This document shows positions 1 to 11,572 of a stretch of 64,000 nt of DNA, piece after piece. The stretch spans positions 26,855,406 through 26,919,405 of the forward strand of contig NC_081409.1 of NCBI RefSeq assembly GCF_030272615.1. Reading direction: 5' to 3'. Below the pieces are notes generated by a model. It was given only the letters and a program-made list of their open reading frames with translations, was not told the DNA's origin and searched no databases. This DNA comes from Cryptomeria japonica (Eukaryota; Streptophyta; Pinopsida; Cupressales; Cupressaceae). Position 1 is the stretch's first letter. Every line of letters starts with the position of its first letter. Both the position numbers and the translations under genes were made by a program.

Positions 1-504
1 ATTGTAACACCTACACAACATTTCATAATAAGAAATAGATTTTGCAATGCATAAACATAAATTAGATTAACGATTGAATTTAGGAAACTTCATGATAAGT
101 CCTTGAGTTATCATTTCCTAAATACGATTGAGCTACTGGAAATTCAAAATTTCAAAATTCAAAATTTAGATTAAGACTATGACGATCAAAATTCAAAATT
201 TAGACAAAAGAAGACTTCGCCATACCTCACTTGAGAGCTAACTCTAAAAAGATGCAAAAATATGAAATTCGCCTAGGCAAAAACGAAATTTGAAGTCTTC
301 AACGTGATCCTCCTTTAGCAAAGGCGCCTTTCTTGTCAATTCCACCACCCTTGGGGTCTCCAACGTGATGATAGAGAATTCGCTCCACTTGCAACAAAAT
401 TCGCACTCCTTTCTTGATGATATTTCGCACTTTCTCCTATTGCTCTCCAAAATCGCATGCAACAATGATTGAATGATGATTTGAAATGAGATATCATACC
501 CCCC

Positions 505-510
505 TTTATA
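505..510 (-). promoter_or_regulatory. TATA box of the large LTR
   Basis: TATAAAGGGG on the minus strand, downstream of the hairpin array. It suits a U3 promoter with transcription running towards position 1. Confidence 0.4.
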
Positions 511-847
511 GGCACTTACCTCTTCAATCTCCCCTGGGCCGACTTTTGAAAATAGGCAAATAATAAATAAATTTTAAATAAAAATGGAGGCCGACTTTGC
601 AAAATATAGAAAATAAAATCCAAGCGCTTCAATTTTATTTTTTTAATTTAATAGTTAATTAATTAAATGCCTTGTAATTAATAGCTTCGATTTTTAAAAG
701 GCAAAATTAATTATTAAATGCCTTGTGCGCACCCATTAAATGCCAATTTTAATTAAAAATATCAAGGTTTATCGAAATTTAGCATTTAATGCAATTCAAA
801 ATTTATTGGCGCCAAACACGTGAGAGATGTAAAGGATACAAACCATA

Positions 848-2941
848 TCGCTCTGGTCCCTGGGAGAGGGACAGGAGCGATCTAGCATTTTGCTCTTGAA
901 TTTCTCCCCTTTTACGTTCAAAACCACTTCCCCTACGTTGAAACTGGCATCTTCATTGGGAATCTTGAATTTGATCGATTCGATGTTGTAGATGAATGCC
1001 TCTTATGATCATTATCGGCCTAGTCCCTTGGTGAGGGACAGGAGCGAACTTTGCATTTACTCCTTGGTCTTCGCCTCTCTAATCACCAATTTGCATCACA
1101 AGACAAGTAACAATTTTATCCTTTCATTCCACGCGTACTTTACTTGTCCTTTACAAGGCAAATTTGATATTCAAGTGAATATCGCCCTGGTCCCTTGGTG
1201 AGGGACAGGAGCGAACTTTGAATTCTAGCTCAAATTTGTCATCTTTTCACCTTAACTCCTTGTTCATCACCTTTCAAATGACATTTCGGATCTTGTGTAA
1301 CCTTGCTTTGATGTGATCTAGGAAGAAAAATGATTGATTTTATGAATATCGCCCTGGTCCTTGACTGAAGGACAGGAGCGAACTTGCCTCTTTGCTCAAG
1401 TTAGTCACTTTTTGACATTTGGTTCCTTGCTTATCATCTTCTCAAAGACATTTTCGACCTTGCGCGACCTCGCCTTGACGTGGTTTTTGAAAGAAATGAC
1501 CAGTCTAGTGAATATCGCCCTGGTCCTTGACTGAAGGACAGGAGCGAACTTTAGTCTATGGTGCAAATCCTCTATCATATTGATATCAAATTGTCTTCAA
1601 GGCGTAAAATGGTGCCCTTTATTCCTTCTTGAACGTTTGAAACGAAAGTGGCCTTCAAAGTTTAAGCATATTTGACTATTTCGCTCTGGTCCCTTAGTGA
1701 GGGACAGGAGCGAACTTGGATAATTTCATCAATTTTCATGGTCCTTGCAACTTTGTTCTTCTTCGAGGCGTTCCAAACATCGTTGCCACCTTGTACCTTG
1801 GCTTGGAGTGGTTTAAACTTGGAGGAGAATATTAGATAGCCTTGATTTCGCCCTGGTCCTTGACTGAAGGACAGGAGCAAATTTTCACTTGTAAGCTCAT
1901 TCGTGCTTTGCCAACTTTCAAATTTGTCTTCAACGGACTTATTATGCTCCCCTTCACTTATCTTTGACATGAAACTTGCTTTAACTTGGTGGGAACTTTG
2001 TTTTAGGAGGAAATCGCTCTGGTCCCTGGGAGAGGGACAGGAGCACCTAGGCAAATATGGGCTTCATTTGGTATCTTGCAATCTTCAAATGATCTCCAAT
2101 AGATTCGTTATGCCTCCTTTTACTTGCCTCAAACTTAAAAACTCTTTTCTCTTCACCAAAAACTTGTCTTGTGGAGGAATCGCTCTGGTCCCTGAGAGAG
2201 GGACGGGAGCTATCATTAAAATTCGCCCTGGTCCCTGGCAGAGGGACAGGAGCGATTTTGCTTCTAGGGCCAATTTTCTCCTTCGAGGTACAATCAAATT
2301 ATATTCAACGAGTAACATGTACCTCCCTTGTTCTTCTCAAATCGCGAAATCGTTCAAATCTTTCAAGGACAAGGCAATTTTGGATTTCAAGCTCCGGTCC
2401 TTCAATGAGGGACAGGAGCGATTTGTCTTCATAGCATGTTTCCTTGTTTGAAAATTTCTTCAAATTATATTCAATGGAAAAAAGATGTCCTCCTTTACCT
2501 CTTCCAATCCAAAAATCGCCTTAGTCCTGCAAGGACAGTTGAATTTTGAGAAACAAGCTCCGGTCCTTCAGTGAGGGACAGGAGCGATTTTTGTCCTTGA
2601 GGGCAAAAGTTCAACTTTTCATTGCAAACGGCTAAATCCTGGCGCTCTATCATGTTGATTTCACCTTCCATTGCGTCCTTGACGCTTCAATTTGATCAAA
2701 ATGAGGTCAAAATGGTCTAAATAAGTCATTTCGCCCTAGTCCCTGACTGAGGGACAGGAGCGATTTGACTTTAAACTTTAAAAAAAATTGCCATTTTGAG
2801 TCTCAAAAATCTTTCAAAACCTCCAATTCGTGTTCAACTGCGTCTCCTAGCAACCCTGCACATGACAAATGAAATAAATTAATAACCAAGATGCATAAAA
2901 TATCATTTTCGCCCTGGTCCCTGGCTGAGGGACAGGAGCGA
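848..2941. repeat. Diverged 167-bp tandem repeat, 14 hairpin cores
   Basis: Fourteen copies of a roughly 33-bp imperfect palindrome (TCGCYCTGGTCCCT, short spacer, AGGGACAGGAGCGA) start near 848, 1015, 1182, 1349, 1515, 1681, 1848, 2014, 2180, 2223, 2390, 2557, 2731 and 2909. Most spacings are 166-167 bp; one is 43 bp and the last two are 174 and 178. The DNA between cores is recognisably related from unit to unit (for example around 1230-1345 and 1395-1510) but far more diverged than the hairpin. It is therefore a tandem satellite with a selectively preserved or homogenised dyad. A shorter variant lies near 2514-2545. Confidence 0.9.
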
Positions 2942-3390
2942 TTTCACTTCCATGGGCCAAAATACCAAGATTTTAAGACTTTAGTCACTTCACAAGGCAA
3001 AATTAGGCCATTTCCAATGTTCGGGCTCAATTATCAAAAATTCTCAAAAATTAGCCAAAAAATCACCCGGACAAAATTCACAATTCCATCATTAACACTT
3101 AGGCAAAATTTGGACTTGCATTCAAAAATCTGACTGAACCTAGACAAAACTCGTTTGACCTCCTGACAGATTCACCCTATTTCAAAATTGCATCCCACGA
3201 GAGGAAGCTCAACAATCTTCAAAATTTGGACTAGACACCGGCTTGAAAACATCAAAATGGAAACCCTAAGGCTTAACCCCAGTCCAGACGACTGACTCAC
3301 TAACCCAAAACCCTAAAAGTAGAGAGAGAAACAGGCAAAACCGAGCAAAAAGAGGGGGTCCCCATTTTAATGGGGCGATGTGTGAAATGG

Positions 3391-4977
3391 TCACAACAAA
3401 CCTTCACCCCCACTCTTCAAAGTATATTTCACTGTCTCGTATCTTTTTTTCTCAACATAATTATTTCCAAACTCGTGTTCGCTGCCCTCATGAAAACATG
3501 AAACAAACTTTGACAACCCACCGCATTCTGAGCACTTCTCATTCAAACAATCATTTCTATAGAAATAGCAGCCATCATCTCTAGGGCATAAAAATAGATC
3601 TTGCAAGTCTCTTAATGATCTCGGAAATAGCATTGCACCACACTCCTGCAACATCTCATTAGTATGCATCGTAGAACGAATATGACATAAAAGTTCATGG
3701 CACATTGAAAACTCCACATGGTACTTGCAACAACAGGTATTGCAAATCTTAAGAGGAACACAATAAAATGGTTTCAAATATTCAAAGGCCCTTTGTGATA
3801 TTTACAAAGTTGGATGTAATTCACAAAAAAAATTGTACAACATTGTTTGGCTTGATTCCAAGAAATGTTTCGGATGCGGTGTGCGGTCTCGGTTGTCGAT
3901 TCTTAATTTCAAAATGTCCTTTACATTGGGTGACACTCTAGAATTAGAGTGCCAAAATTGTTGAATCTCTTCCTTCACATTGTCAGTCAACTTTCTATCA
4001 ACACGTGGAAGCCTCCCACCAAATGTCCATGTATCTTGTTGAAGTGGATCATCAAGTCTTTGTCTTCGTGCAAGTGCTCTATCCAAAGTTTTACGGTTTA
4101 TGTTAAAATCAACACAAGTTTGTCTCATTTGACGAGCCTTCCTCAATTGATGGCTTACTAAGGAGGTTGTAATCACTCTTCGAGCAGCTCTCTTACCTCT
4201 TTCTTTGGTATTCTTTCCAATAGAATTGAGAGCGTCAAATAGATTTTTTGCAATAATAGAATTTCTCTTCGTCTTCTTGTTCATACGAATCTTCAATTTC
4301 TTTAGCAATGGTCTCATCTTTATCATCTTTAGCAATTGAACAAAGAGTTGGCATTGCTCAGTCAATGCCTTATTGCTAAAATTTTGGTTGAAAAGTTTTG
4401 TAGCCCACAACCGAACGGTTCTTGTTGACCTCTTGCCTTGAAGATTCGCAATAATGTTCTCATCGATTTCAAATAACCATTTTGGGGTTGTTGAAGGTCT
4501 TGGATTTGGAATTTGTCTTTCATCCATGAGAGGGTCTTCATTTCTAAAGTAATTAGGTGTTACATATGGTTCACTTGGTGAGGCAATTCCACCTTCAATG
4601 TTAAAGTTTTCCACATTTTCACCTCCTATGTCAAAATTTTCCACATTTTGAGCATTTTCATTATCACTTTCAACATTTTCAAAATTTTCAATATTTTCAC
4701 TTTCAAAATTTACATTTTCATTTTCAATAACTTGTGGCACATTTTCAATTTCAATTTCCTCTTCAGTTGAAGTAACATTAGCAATATTTAACATGCCTTG
4801 TCTTCTCCTCCTATGACATTCTCTATCTCTTTCTCTATACACTTCAACTTGGTCATTTGAAAGTTTTCTTTTGCATTTAGACTTCTGATGACTACTACTC
4901 CCCATTTCCCTCCACACATATGCTCCTTCGTGATTGACAATGTAAGTTTTCACTTTAAGAATCTCCCAAAAGCACAA
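3391..4977 (-). pseudogene. Transposon-like unknown gene, one in-frame stop, truncated
   Basis: An open frame of 391 codons (3802-4977) ends at a TAA. The same frame resumes after that stop with 8 codons plus 128 more (3391-3777), so one nonsense change splits a protein of about 528 residues. The N-terminal third is basic, then highly acidic with repeated Asn/Glu/Val blocks. The middle is basic and helix-rich. The C-terminal part has closely spaced Cys/His residues (NTCCCKYH near 3735; later CPRDDGC and CSECGG), suggesting metal binding. The pattern, a basic HTH-like region and then Cys/His clusters, resembles N-terminal parts of uncharacterised transposase-like proteins in plants and animals, but no catalytic domain remains. 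The reading runs straight into the LTR at 3398, where it is truncated. Function unknown. Confidence 0.6.
3399..3416 (-). promoter_or_regulatory. Possible polypurine tract beside the LTR
   Basis: The minus strand reads AGAGTGGGGGTGAAGGTT directly before the TGTTGTG LTR start. It resembles the tract at 32475-32490. It also encodes the last residues of the broken ORF at 3391-4977, so chance resemblance is possible. Confidence 0.3.
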
Positions 4978-5255
4978 ATTTGTCTCTAGCTATCTGAAAC
5001 CCCATGATCCTCGACATAAAACATAGGACCCAGACTGTCGGTTGTTGGAATCTACAGAATGGCCCACAAACCCTTTTTTTTTTGGTTTTTAGTACTAAAA
5101 TCGGATATCGGATTTTATCCGATATCCGATTTTTGTACAAAAATATGTGGTCCCCCCAAAAAATTCCTGTTACCAGCCATTTATGAACTAAATTGCCACA
5201 TGGCAGAAATCCGATATCCGATTAAATCGAATATCGGATTTTATTGGTCATATTT

Positions 5256-5290
5256 TAGAGAGAGAGAGGGATAGAAAGAGAGAGAGAGAG

Positions 5291-5358
<68 letters not shown>

Positions 5359-5381
5359 AGAGAGAGAGAGAGAGAGAGAGG

Positions 5382-5420
<39 letters not shown>

Positions 5421-5470
5421 AAGAGAGAGAGAGAGAGGAGAGAGGGAGAAAGAGAGAGAGGAGAGAGGGG
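5256..5470. repeat. (GA)n microsatellite, left side of palindrome
   Basis: About 215 bases of nearly uninterrupted GA with occasional AA/GG. It mirrors the CT tract at 6958-7091. Confidence 0.95.
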
Positions 5471-6955
5471 TCATATGGTGTCCCATGAACCCTTATGACC
5501 TCTTAGGACACCATATGACCCCTAATGACACCATATTGTTGCATCCTAAGGGGTCATATTGTGTCTTAAGGGGTCCTATGGTGTAAATATGACCCCTAAC
5601 GACATGATTTGGTGTCTTAAGGGGTCCTATGGTGTCACAAGACACCATATGACCCCTAACGACACCATAGGACCCCTTAAGACACCAAATCATATCATTA
5701 GGGGTCATATTGTGACTTACGGGGTTGTAGGACACAATATGACCCCTAATGACATGATTTGGTGTCGTTTGGGATCATATGGTGTCCATAGGGGTCATAT
5801 GGTGTCTTGGGACACCATAGGACCCCTTCAGACACAATATGACCCCTTAGGACACAATATGACCCAAAGCAACCCAATATGGTGTCACTAGGGGTCATAT
5901 GGTGTCCTAAGAGGTCATAAGGGTTCATGGGACACCATATGACACCATAGGACCCCTTAAGACACCAAATCATAACATTAGGGATCATATTGTGTCTTAC
6001 GGGGTCATAGGACACAATATGACCCCTAACAACATGATTTGGTGTCTTAAGGGGTTCTATGGTGTCGTTAGGGGTCATATGGTGTCCCATGAACCCTTAT
6101 GACCTCTTAGGACACCATATGACCCCTAATGACATCATATTGTTGTGTCCTAAGGGGTCATATTATGTCTTAAGGGGTCCTATGGTGTAAATACGACCCC
6201 TAACGACATGATTTGGTGTCTTAAGGGGTCCTATGGTGTCACAAGACACCATATGACCCCTAACGACACTATAGGACCCCTTAAGACACCAAATCATGTC
6301 ATTAGAGGTCATATTGTGTCTTACAGGGTCGTAGGACACAATATGACCCCTAACGACATGATTTGGTGTCGTTAGGGGTCATATGGTGTCCATGGGGGTC
6401 ATATGGTGTCTTGGGACACCATAGGACCCCTTAAGACACAATATGACCCCTTAGGACACAATATGACCCAAAGCAACCCAATATGGTGTCACTAGGGGTT
6501 ATATGGTGTCCTAAGAGGTCATAAGGGTTCATGGGACACCATATGACACCACAGGACCCCTTAAGACACCAAATCATGTCATTAAGGGTCATATTGTGTC
6601 TTACGGGGTCGTAGGACACAATATGACCCCTAACGACACAATTTGGTGTCTTAAGGGGTCTTATGGTGTCACAAGGCACCATATGACCCCTAACGACACC
6701 AATCGACCCCTTAAGACACCAAATCATAACATTAGGGGTCATATTGTGTCTTATAGGGTCGTAGGACACAATATGACCCCTAATGACATGATTTGGTGTC
6801 TTAAGGGGTCCGATGGTGTTGTTAGGGGTCATATGATGTCCATAGGGGTCATATGGTGTCCCATGAACCCTTATGACCTCTTAGGATACCATATGACCCC
6901 TAATGACACCATATTGGGTCGCTTTGGGTCATATTGTGTCCTAAGGGATCCTATG

Positions 6956-6957
<2 letters not shown>
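5471..6957. repeat. Array of short inverted units, 604-bp higher-order repeat
   Basis: The array is built from GACACCATATGACCCCTAA-like units and their reverse complements, roughly every 20-30 bp. Landmark phrases recur about 604 bp apart: the CCCATGAACCCTTATGACC block at about 5482 and 6086, and its reverse complement at about 5921 and 6525. A further copy of the block is near 6866. Long open frames here (for example 5746-6090 and 6431-6832 minus, 6596-7108 plus) are repeat translations, not genes. Confidence 0.9.
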
Positions 6958-7002
<45 letters not shown>

Positions 7003-7022
7003 CTCTCCCTCTCTCTCTCTCT

Positions 7023-7069
<47 letters not shown>

Positions 7070-7091
7070 CTCTCTCTTCTCTCTCTATCTC
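6958..7091. repeat. (CT)n microsatellite, right side of palindrome
   Basis: A CT tract with a short C run near 7023-7031. It is the reverse-complement counterpart of the left GA tract. Confidence 0.95.
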
Positions 7092-7479
7092 TAAAATATG
7101 ACCAATAAAATCCGATATCCGATTTAATCGAATATCGGATTTCTGCCATGTGGCAATTTACTTCATAAATGGCGGCAAAGGGAAATTCTTTGGGGACTGC
7201 AAATTTTTGTACTCAAATTTTCAAATTTCAAATTTCGGCTTAGGAATGCTTTGGTATTAGGCTTGGAAGTGACAAGCCTGGAAAGTCAACTGAAAAAATG
7301 TGTTTTTCAGTATTCCTTGATTTTCCAGACTTTACACTGGTGGCTGATGACTTTTTTTGTAGCCAAAATTGATAAAATGAAAAGGGTTTTTTAAGGACAT
7401 TCCCAGATTTCCAAAAATATAAGGCTTGTCTTATTTCGACTTTAGTAAATAATTATTATTTATTTTCTAATTGAATTCT

Positions 7480-7830
7480 AACAATAGTCCTGATTGATAT
7501 ACTGATTGAAAAACACTCATAACTTTCAAACGGTATAACATTTTTTGAAACCGAAACATGCGTCACATCCTATGCTTCATATAATATAGGGAAAAATTTA
7601 AAAAAATTAAATTTCATAAGGTTTTGACCAAGTTAAGGTGGTCAGACATAGGAGTTTCTGAATTTCTGAAAAGCTGTAGTAAAAAAATCATAAATAATTA
7701 TTTAATTCATAAAAAATTAAAAAAAAATATGTGTCACATCTGGACATGAGTCTAATACTTATATTATAAATATTATAAAAAAATATTAAGATTTGATTGT
7801 GATTAGGGTGGTCAGACATACGTCTACTTC
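7480..7830. repeat. Diverged direct duplication, about 170 bp
   Basis: GGTGGTCAGACATA occurs at about 7639 and again at about 7809. Both are preceded by similar sequence with GTCACATC. The copies are strongly diverged and AT-rich. No coding signal. Confidence 0.5.
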
Positions 7831-10594
7831 GTATTTTCTTCCTGAAATTTTAGTACCACTACATTGAAATTTGAAATTTTCATCAAATAGCATTTTTTTT
7901 TTCCAAAAAAAAACTAGTAGCTTAGAAACTACATTCAATTTTCTGTATATTCTCTTCTTACATATTTTAAAAATAATGTTCACAACTTATTCAAATTTTC
8001 ATGTCAAGTTGCATAACTATGATTTTTCTGAAATTTCATTGCCACTTAAGGGCCTATTTTGGCACACCATGATCCTGCACATACCCACACTTCAATTAGT
8101 AAGCATGGGCTCTTGGGTACACATTAAGGTACCCCTCAACAACTTCCAATTCTCTAAGTACATTTGGTAAGGGTGCTAGGATGGGAGTCTTGACAAAGTA
8201 TGGACATCCATGGTGCAGGGCACCCAAGACATATCTCAGACCCTTGAAGGTCACTAGGTTGTAGTAGGAGGTTAAAAGGATGCAATCATTGTGTTCATCC
8301 TTTGGATCCACCTAATCATGTTTTTGGTCCAACTTGTAAGGCTAAGAGCCCCAAAGGTACCTTAAAAAACCTTGGGTCTCATTAGACCAATAAGACCTTA
8401 GAATAGGATGTCATAGGTGTTTTGATGTTGTTTTAGTTAATAAATGACTTTATAATAGATTGTAAAACATGTTTGAATCTTGTAGGATGCAAATTGCCAA
8501 AAGTTGCAAAATTGTCAAAATGTTGTCAGCAACTTTTGCAATATTGCTCCGAGAAGTTGCATTTTGGTTTCCAACGGTCATAACCATTCAAAAAGGTGGT
8601 TAGATTAGTTGGAAAGGGTCTATTTAATCATGTGAATCCTTCCCATGAGAAAGTTAGAGATTGGTATGACATTTTTGGTGGAGAATTGAATGAAAAAGCA
8701 TTGAATTTCCTGAGCAATTTCCTCTTTTCAGAGATAGTACAGTTCGGTATGGATTGCCTGATCAAAAACCTAGGCATGGAATGTTAGTAAATTAAATTAT
8801 CTATCATTTCCCTTTGATTGGAGTTCACTTGGTGACCAAAGCAAGTATTTTGATTGCATTTTGTTCAGACTGGTCTAGAAACCCTTAATTTAGGGTTGTT
8901 GCAGAGATGGAGCCCTAACTTGTCTTTTCTACAGTGGAATCTCACGACCACTTGGAAAATGCAAGTTAGGGGAGTGTATAATAATACCCTGAAGTCTCAG
9001 GACTGGAGGAGTTTTTTTGTTGCTTCAACCACCAAGCCCTAGGCTAAATATCTCTATGTATTTAGCCTAAGTAATGAGATCATTGGGTGGATAGTCAACC
9101 AAATAAGCAAGGTGACCGGCTATGCAGTGGATTCTATTCATTTGGAGGTAGGAGAATGCAACCAAAGTGCTATATTGGTTATATGCATCCTTTCCTTGAT
9201 ACTTGCTTTGTTAACCAAGCCTAATTAGGCCTATTAGGTCTGTGAACATAGTAAGGGTTGGGGTATGCTGGAGTAGATTCAGTTCCTGAAACTTTGGGAT
9301 CTTTTGCAAGCCCAAAAAGGGTATCCAAAACAGTGATTTGTTTGCCTAGTCCTTTGGGATATTTGCATGTTGTTACCCATAAACCGGTTAAGGAGACCTA
9401 CTAGGATCCACTAGCCCAATAAGGGTTCATAGCCTTGTGGAAGTCTCAGAACCCAATTGGTGGTTGATTGTCATTATATTAGGCATAAATAAGCTATCCC
9501 AATCATCAGATTGAGGATTTGTAGACCGGAGACCAGATCTCCATATTTTGGTCAAATTTAGGGAAAGTGTCCCCAAAACCCAATTTTTTATTGAACTTGT
9601 ATAAGGCCCCTAGAATCTAAGGGTGTGGTGTGGGGTGTGAAACACACTTAGGAGATTAGACCATACATCTAAGAAGCCATAAAATTACCTAGGAGTGAGA
9701 AATCAACATTTGGGTGTCAGTATATTTCTTGTTATGTACTCTACATCAATCCATCAAGCCTACGAATAGAGAAACCATTAAATTTCATCTCAAAGAGTGC
9801 ACAAAATGTGCAGGCAAAAAGGTTGGAGAGTCAGGCTTTATAGTTGCAAATTGTATTGTTTTAAAGTTTATAAATCTTTTTCAACAAATCCATTTTGGTG
9901 CATTTCTTGCAATCATGGTAGCCATGACACCATATTTCTCTAGGGCATCCTAGCACGTAGTTCCCACACCTAGTCTAAGCTTCCATATTTTTGCATTCAA
10001 TTCTACCAGAGATGTTGCGGCTCATTAATGTTTCAAAAGCCCCATCTGGCACAAGTAGGGAGGCCGCAGGTGAAGGTTGTGGAATTTGGCTTTTTAATAG
10101 CCATCTGCATTTGTTTGAAAATTTTCTAGAGCCCTTATGACAAATTCACTTCCCTTCAAGACCATATTGTTGTGAAGGAAGTGCCATTCCTCACAAAACA
10201 TGGGTAATTTCAGCTCAATGCCAAACAAGAAGGGATGCACATGATAGATTTGGGGAAAGTGACAAAGTGGGTGTGCACAATAGAAGAGGAAAAGAGGCTA
10301 TATAGAGAAATGTGAGTGTTGTGACTATGGGGAATGAAGAGAGATTGGAGAAGAAGACATGAAGTAGGGTATAGAGGCGCAGTGCCTGTGGGTCATCATT
10401 ATCTGTGGCAAGGATTCAAATGGAAGACTGCAAATAAATAGAATGTACTTCGGAGTATCTTTGGATGCCAGGTGAATCTATTTGTGCAAGAAGGATTAGT
10501 TAAATTTTGACTACATTGATATCAGGTCAAGAATTGTAACTGTGATTGAAATCTATATTTTAAGCCTCTTATTTTGTTCAAACTCATCTTTCTA
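7831..10594. other. Unassigned non-coding DNA
   Basis: No supported gene. Open frames are short and without motifs. A small inverted repeat (AAAAGTTGC near 8499, GCAACTTTT near 8529) and moderately low complexity suggest old repeat remnants. Confidence 0.5.
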
Positions 10595-11514
10595 TTACAA
10601 GTGTAATTCTATTCTCTTTGTAAAGATACTTCGATTAAAATGTGAAAGGAAACAAATAGTCTTACTCTCACAAGCTCAAGAAAACATGTCGTTTCAAAAC
10701 AAAAACTTAAAAAAGAGAAACTGAAGAGCTATAAAGAATCTCAGTAGATGCAGAATGATAGTGGTAGCATGAGAAATTGTAGAACTGGTATAAGCTTCAA
10801 TCGGGAGGATTTGATTCTAATATTGTTACTATCTAATTGTATAAACCTAGATTTAAGGTACTTGAATTCTAGATGATAAGATTGGTTATAAAAAAAGTAT
10901 CAATGTAAGTTGAGCTATAAATATATACAATCCCCTATGGTATTAGCCTCCACTAAGATGATACAATGAATATCATTTATGATGTCCTTGCTAAATATAG
11001 CATAACCTCCCCTTGTGAGAAACATCGACATTATGTTTATTTCATACTACTACTACTACTATGTTACAAGTGTAATTCTATTCTCTTTGTAAAGATACTT
11101 CGATTAAAATGTGAAAGGAAACAAATAGTCTTACTCTCACAAACTCAATAAAACATGTCGTTTCAAAACGAAAACTTAAAAAAAGAGAAACTGAAGAGCT
11201 ATAAAGAATCTCAGGAGATGCAGAATGATAGTGGTAGCATGAGAAATTGTAGAACTGGTATAAGCTTCAATCGGGAGGATTTGATTCCAATATTGTTACT
11301 ATCTAATTGTATAAACCTAGATTTAAGGTACTTGAATTCTAGATGATAAGATTGGTTATAAAAAATGTATCAATGTAAGTTGAGCTATAAATATATACAA
11401 TCCCCTATGGTATTAGCCTCCACTAAGATGATACAATGAATATCATTTATGATGTCCTTACTAAATATAGCATAACCTCCCCTTGTGAGAAACATCGACA
11501 TTATGTTTATTTCA

Positions 11515-11570
<56 letters not shown>

Positions 11571-11572
11571 TC
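10595..11572. repeat. 469-bp tandem duplication ending in (TAC)n
   Basis: The segment from TTACAAGTGTAATTCTATTC at 10595 repeats almost unchanged from 11064, giving a 469-bp period. Only scattered substitutions and one-base indels separate the copies. Each copy ends at a TAC microsatellite, short in copy 1 (11045-11060) and long in copy 2. The high identity implies a recent event. The frames 10542-10724 and 11155-11346 lie in it and have no recognisable product. Confidence 0.95.
11514..11571. repeat. (TAC)n microsatellite
   Basis: About 19 uninterrupted TAC triplets, against five or six in the other copy of the duplication. Confidence 0.95.

Larger units (their letters stand above)
1..3398 (-). 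mobile_element. Large LTR, minus orientation, cut by window edge
   Basis: Read on the minus strand, the segment begins TGTTGTGACC at 3398. It continues through a long U3 filled with hairpin repeats and reaches a TATAAA at 505-510, near the other end. This is the layout of an LTR: TG start, long U3, TATA, then R/U5 towards position 1. The CA end is not in the window. At more than 3.3 kb it would be unusually long. It could be a solo LTR or part of a gypsy element. LTRs of similar start and U3 style lie at 31.3-32.5 kb and 58.4-60.1 kb (TGTAGTGTC and TGTAATGTC on the minus strand). The TG boundary and TATA are seen; the LTR assignment is inferred. Confidence 0.5.
5134..7214. repeat. Composite inverted-repeat element with TIRs
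   Basis: The outer arms match as reverse complements. The left arm (5134-5260) carries GTACAAAAAT, CCATTTATGAA, TTGCCACATGGCAGAAATCC and CGATATCGG-type motifs. The right arm (7087-7214) carries the same in reverse complement. Inside lie (GA)n on the left and (CT)n on the right, then a central array of short units in both orientations. The whole 2.1 kb is a near-symmetric palindrome with no transposase. It fits a non-autonomous TIR element with amplified interior, or a foldback element. No convincing target duplication was found. Confidence 0.7.

Noticed and set aside
1662-2451. Open frames of 130 and 182 codons across the hairpin array
   Set aside because: They overlap on opposite strands and repeat the hairpin-encoded phrase. 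They are by-products of the tandem repeat.
848-2941. CRISPR-like array (regular repeats with differing spacers)
   Set aside because: The period is 167 bp, the spacers are related to one another, the context is plant retroelement DNA and there are no cas genes. It is a diverged satellite.
5241-7149. Several open frames of 80-170 codons
   Set aside because: They translate GA/CT microsatellite and the short inverted-unit array. Composition is repetitive and frames are open on both strands at once.
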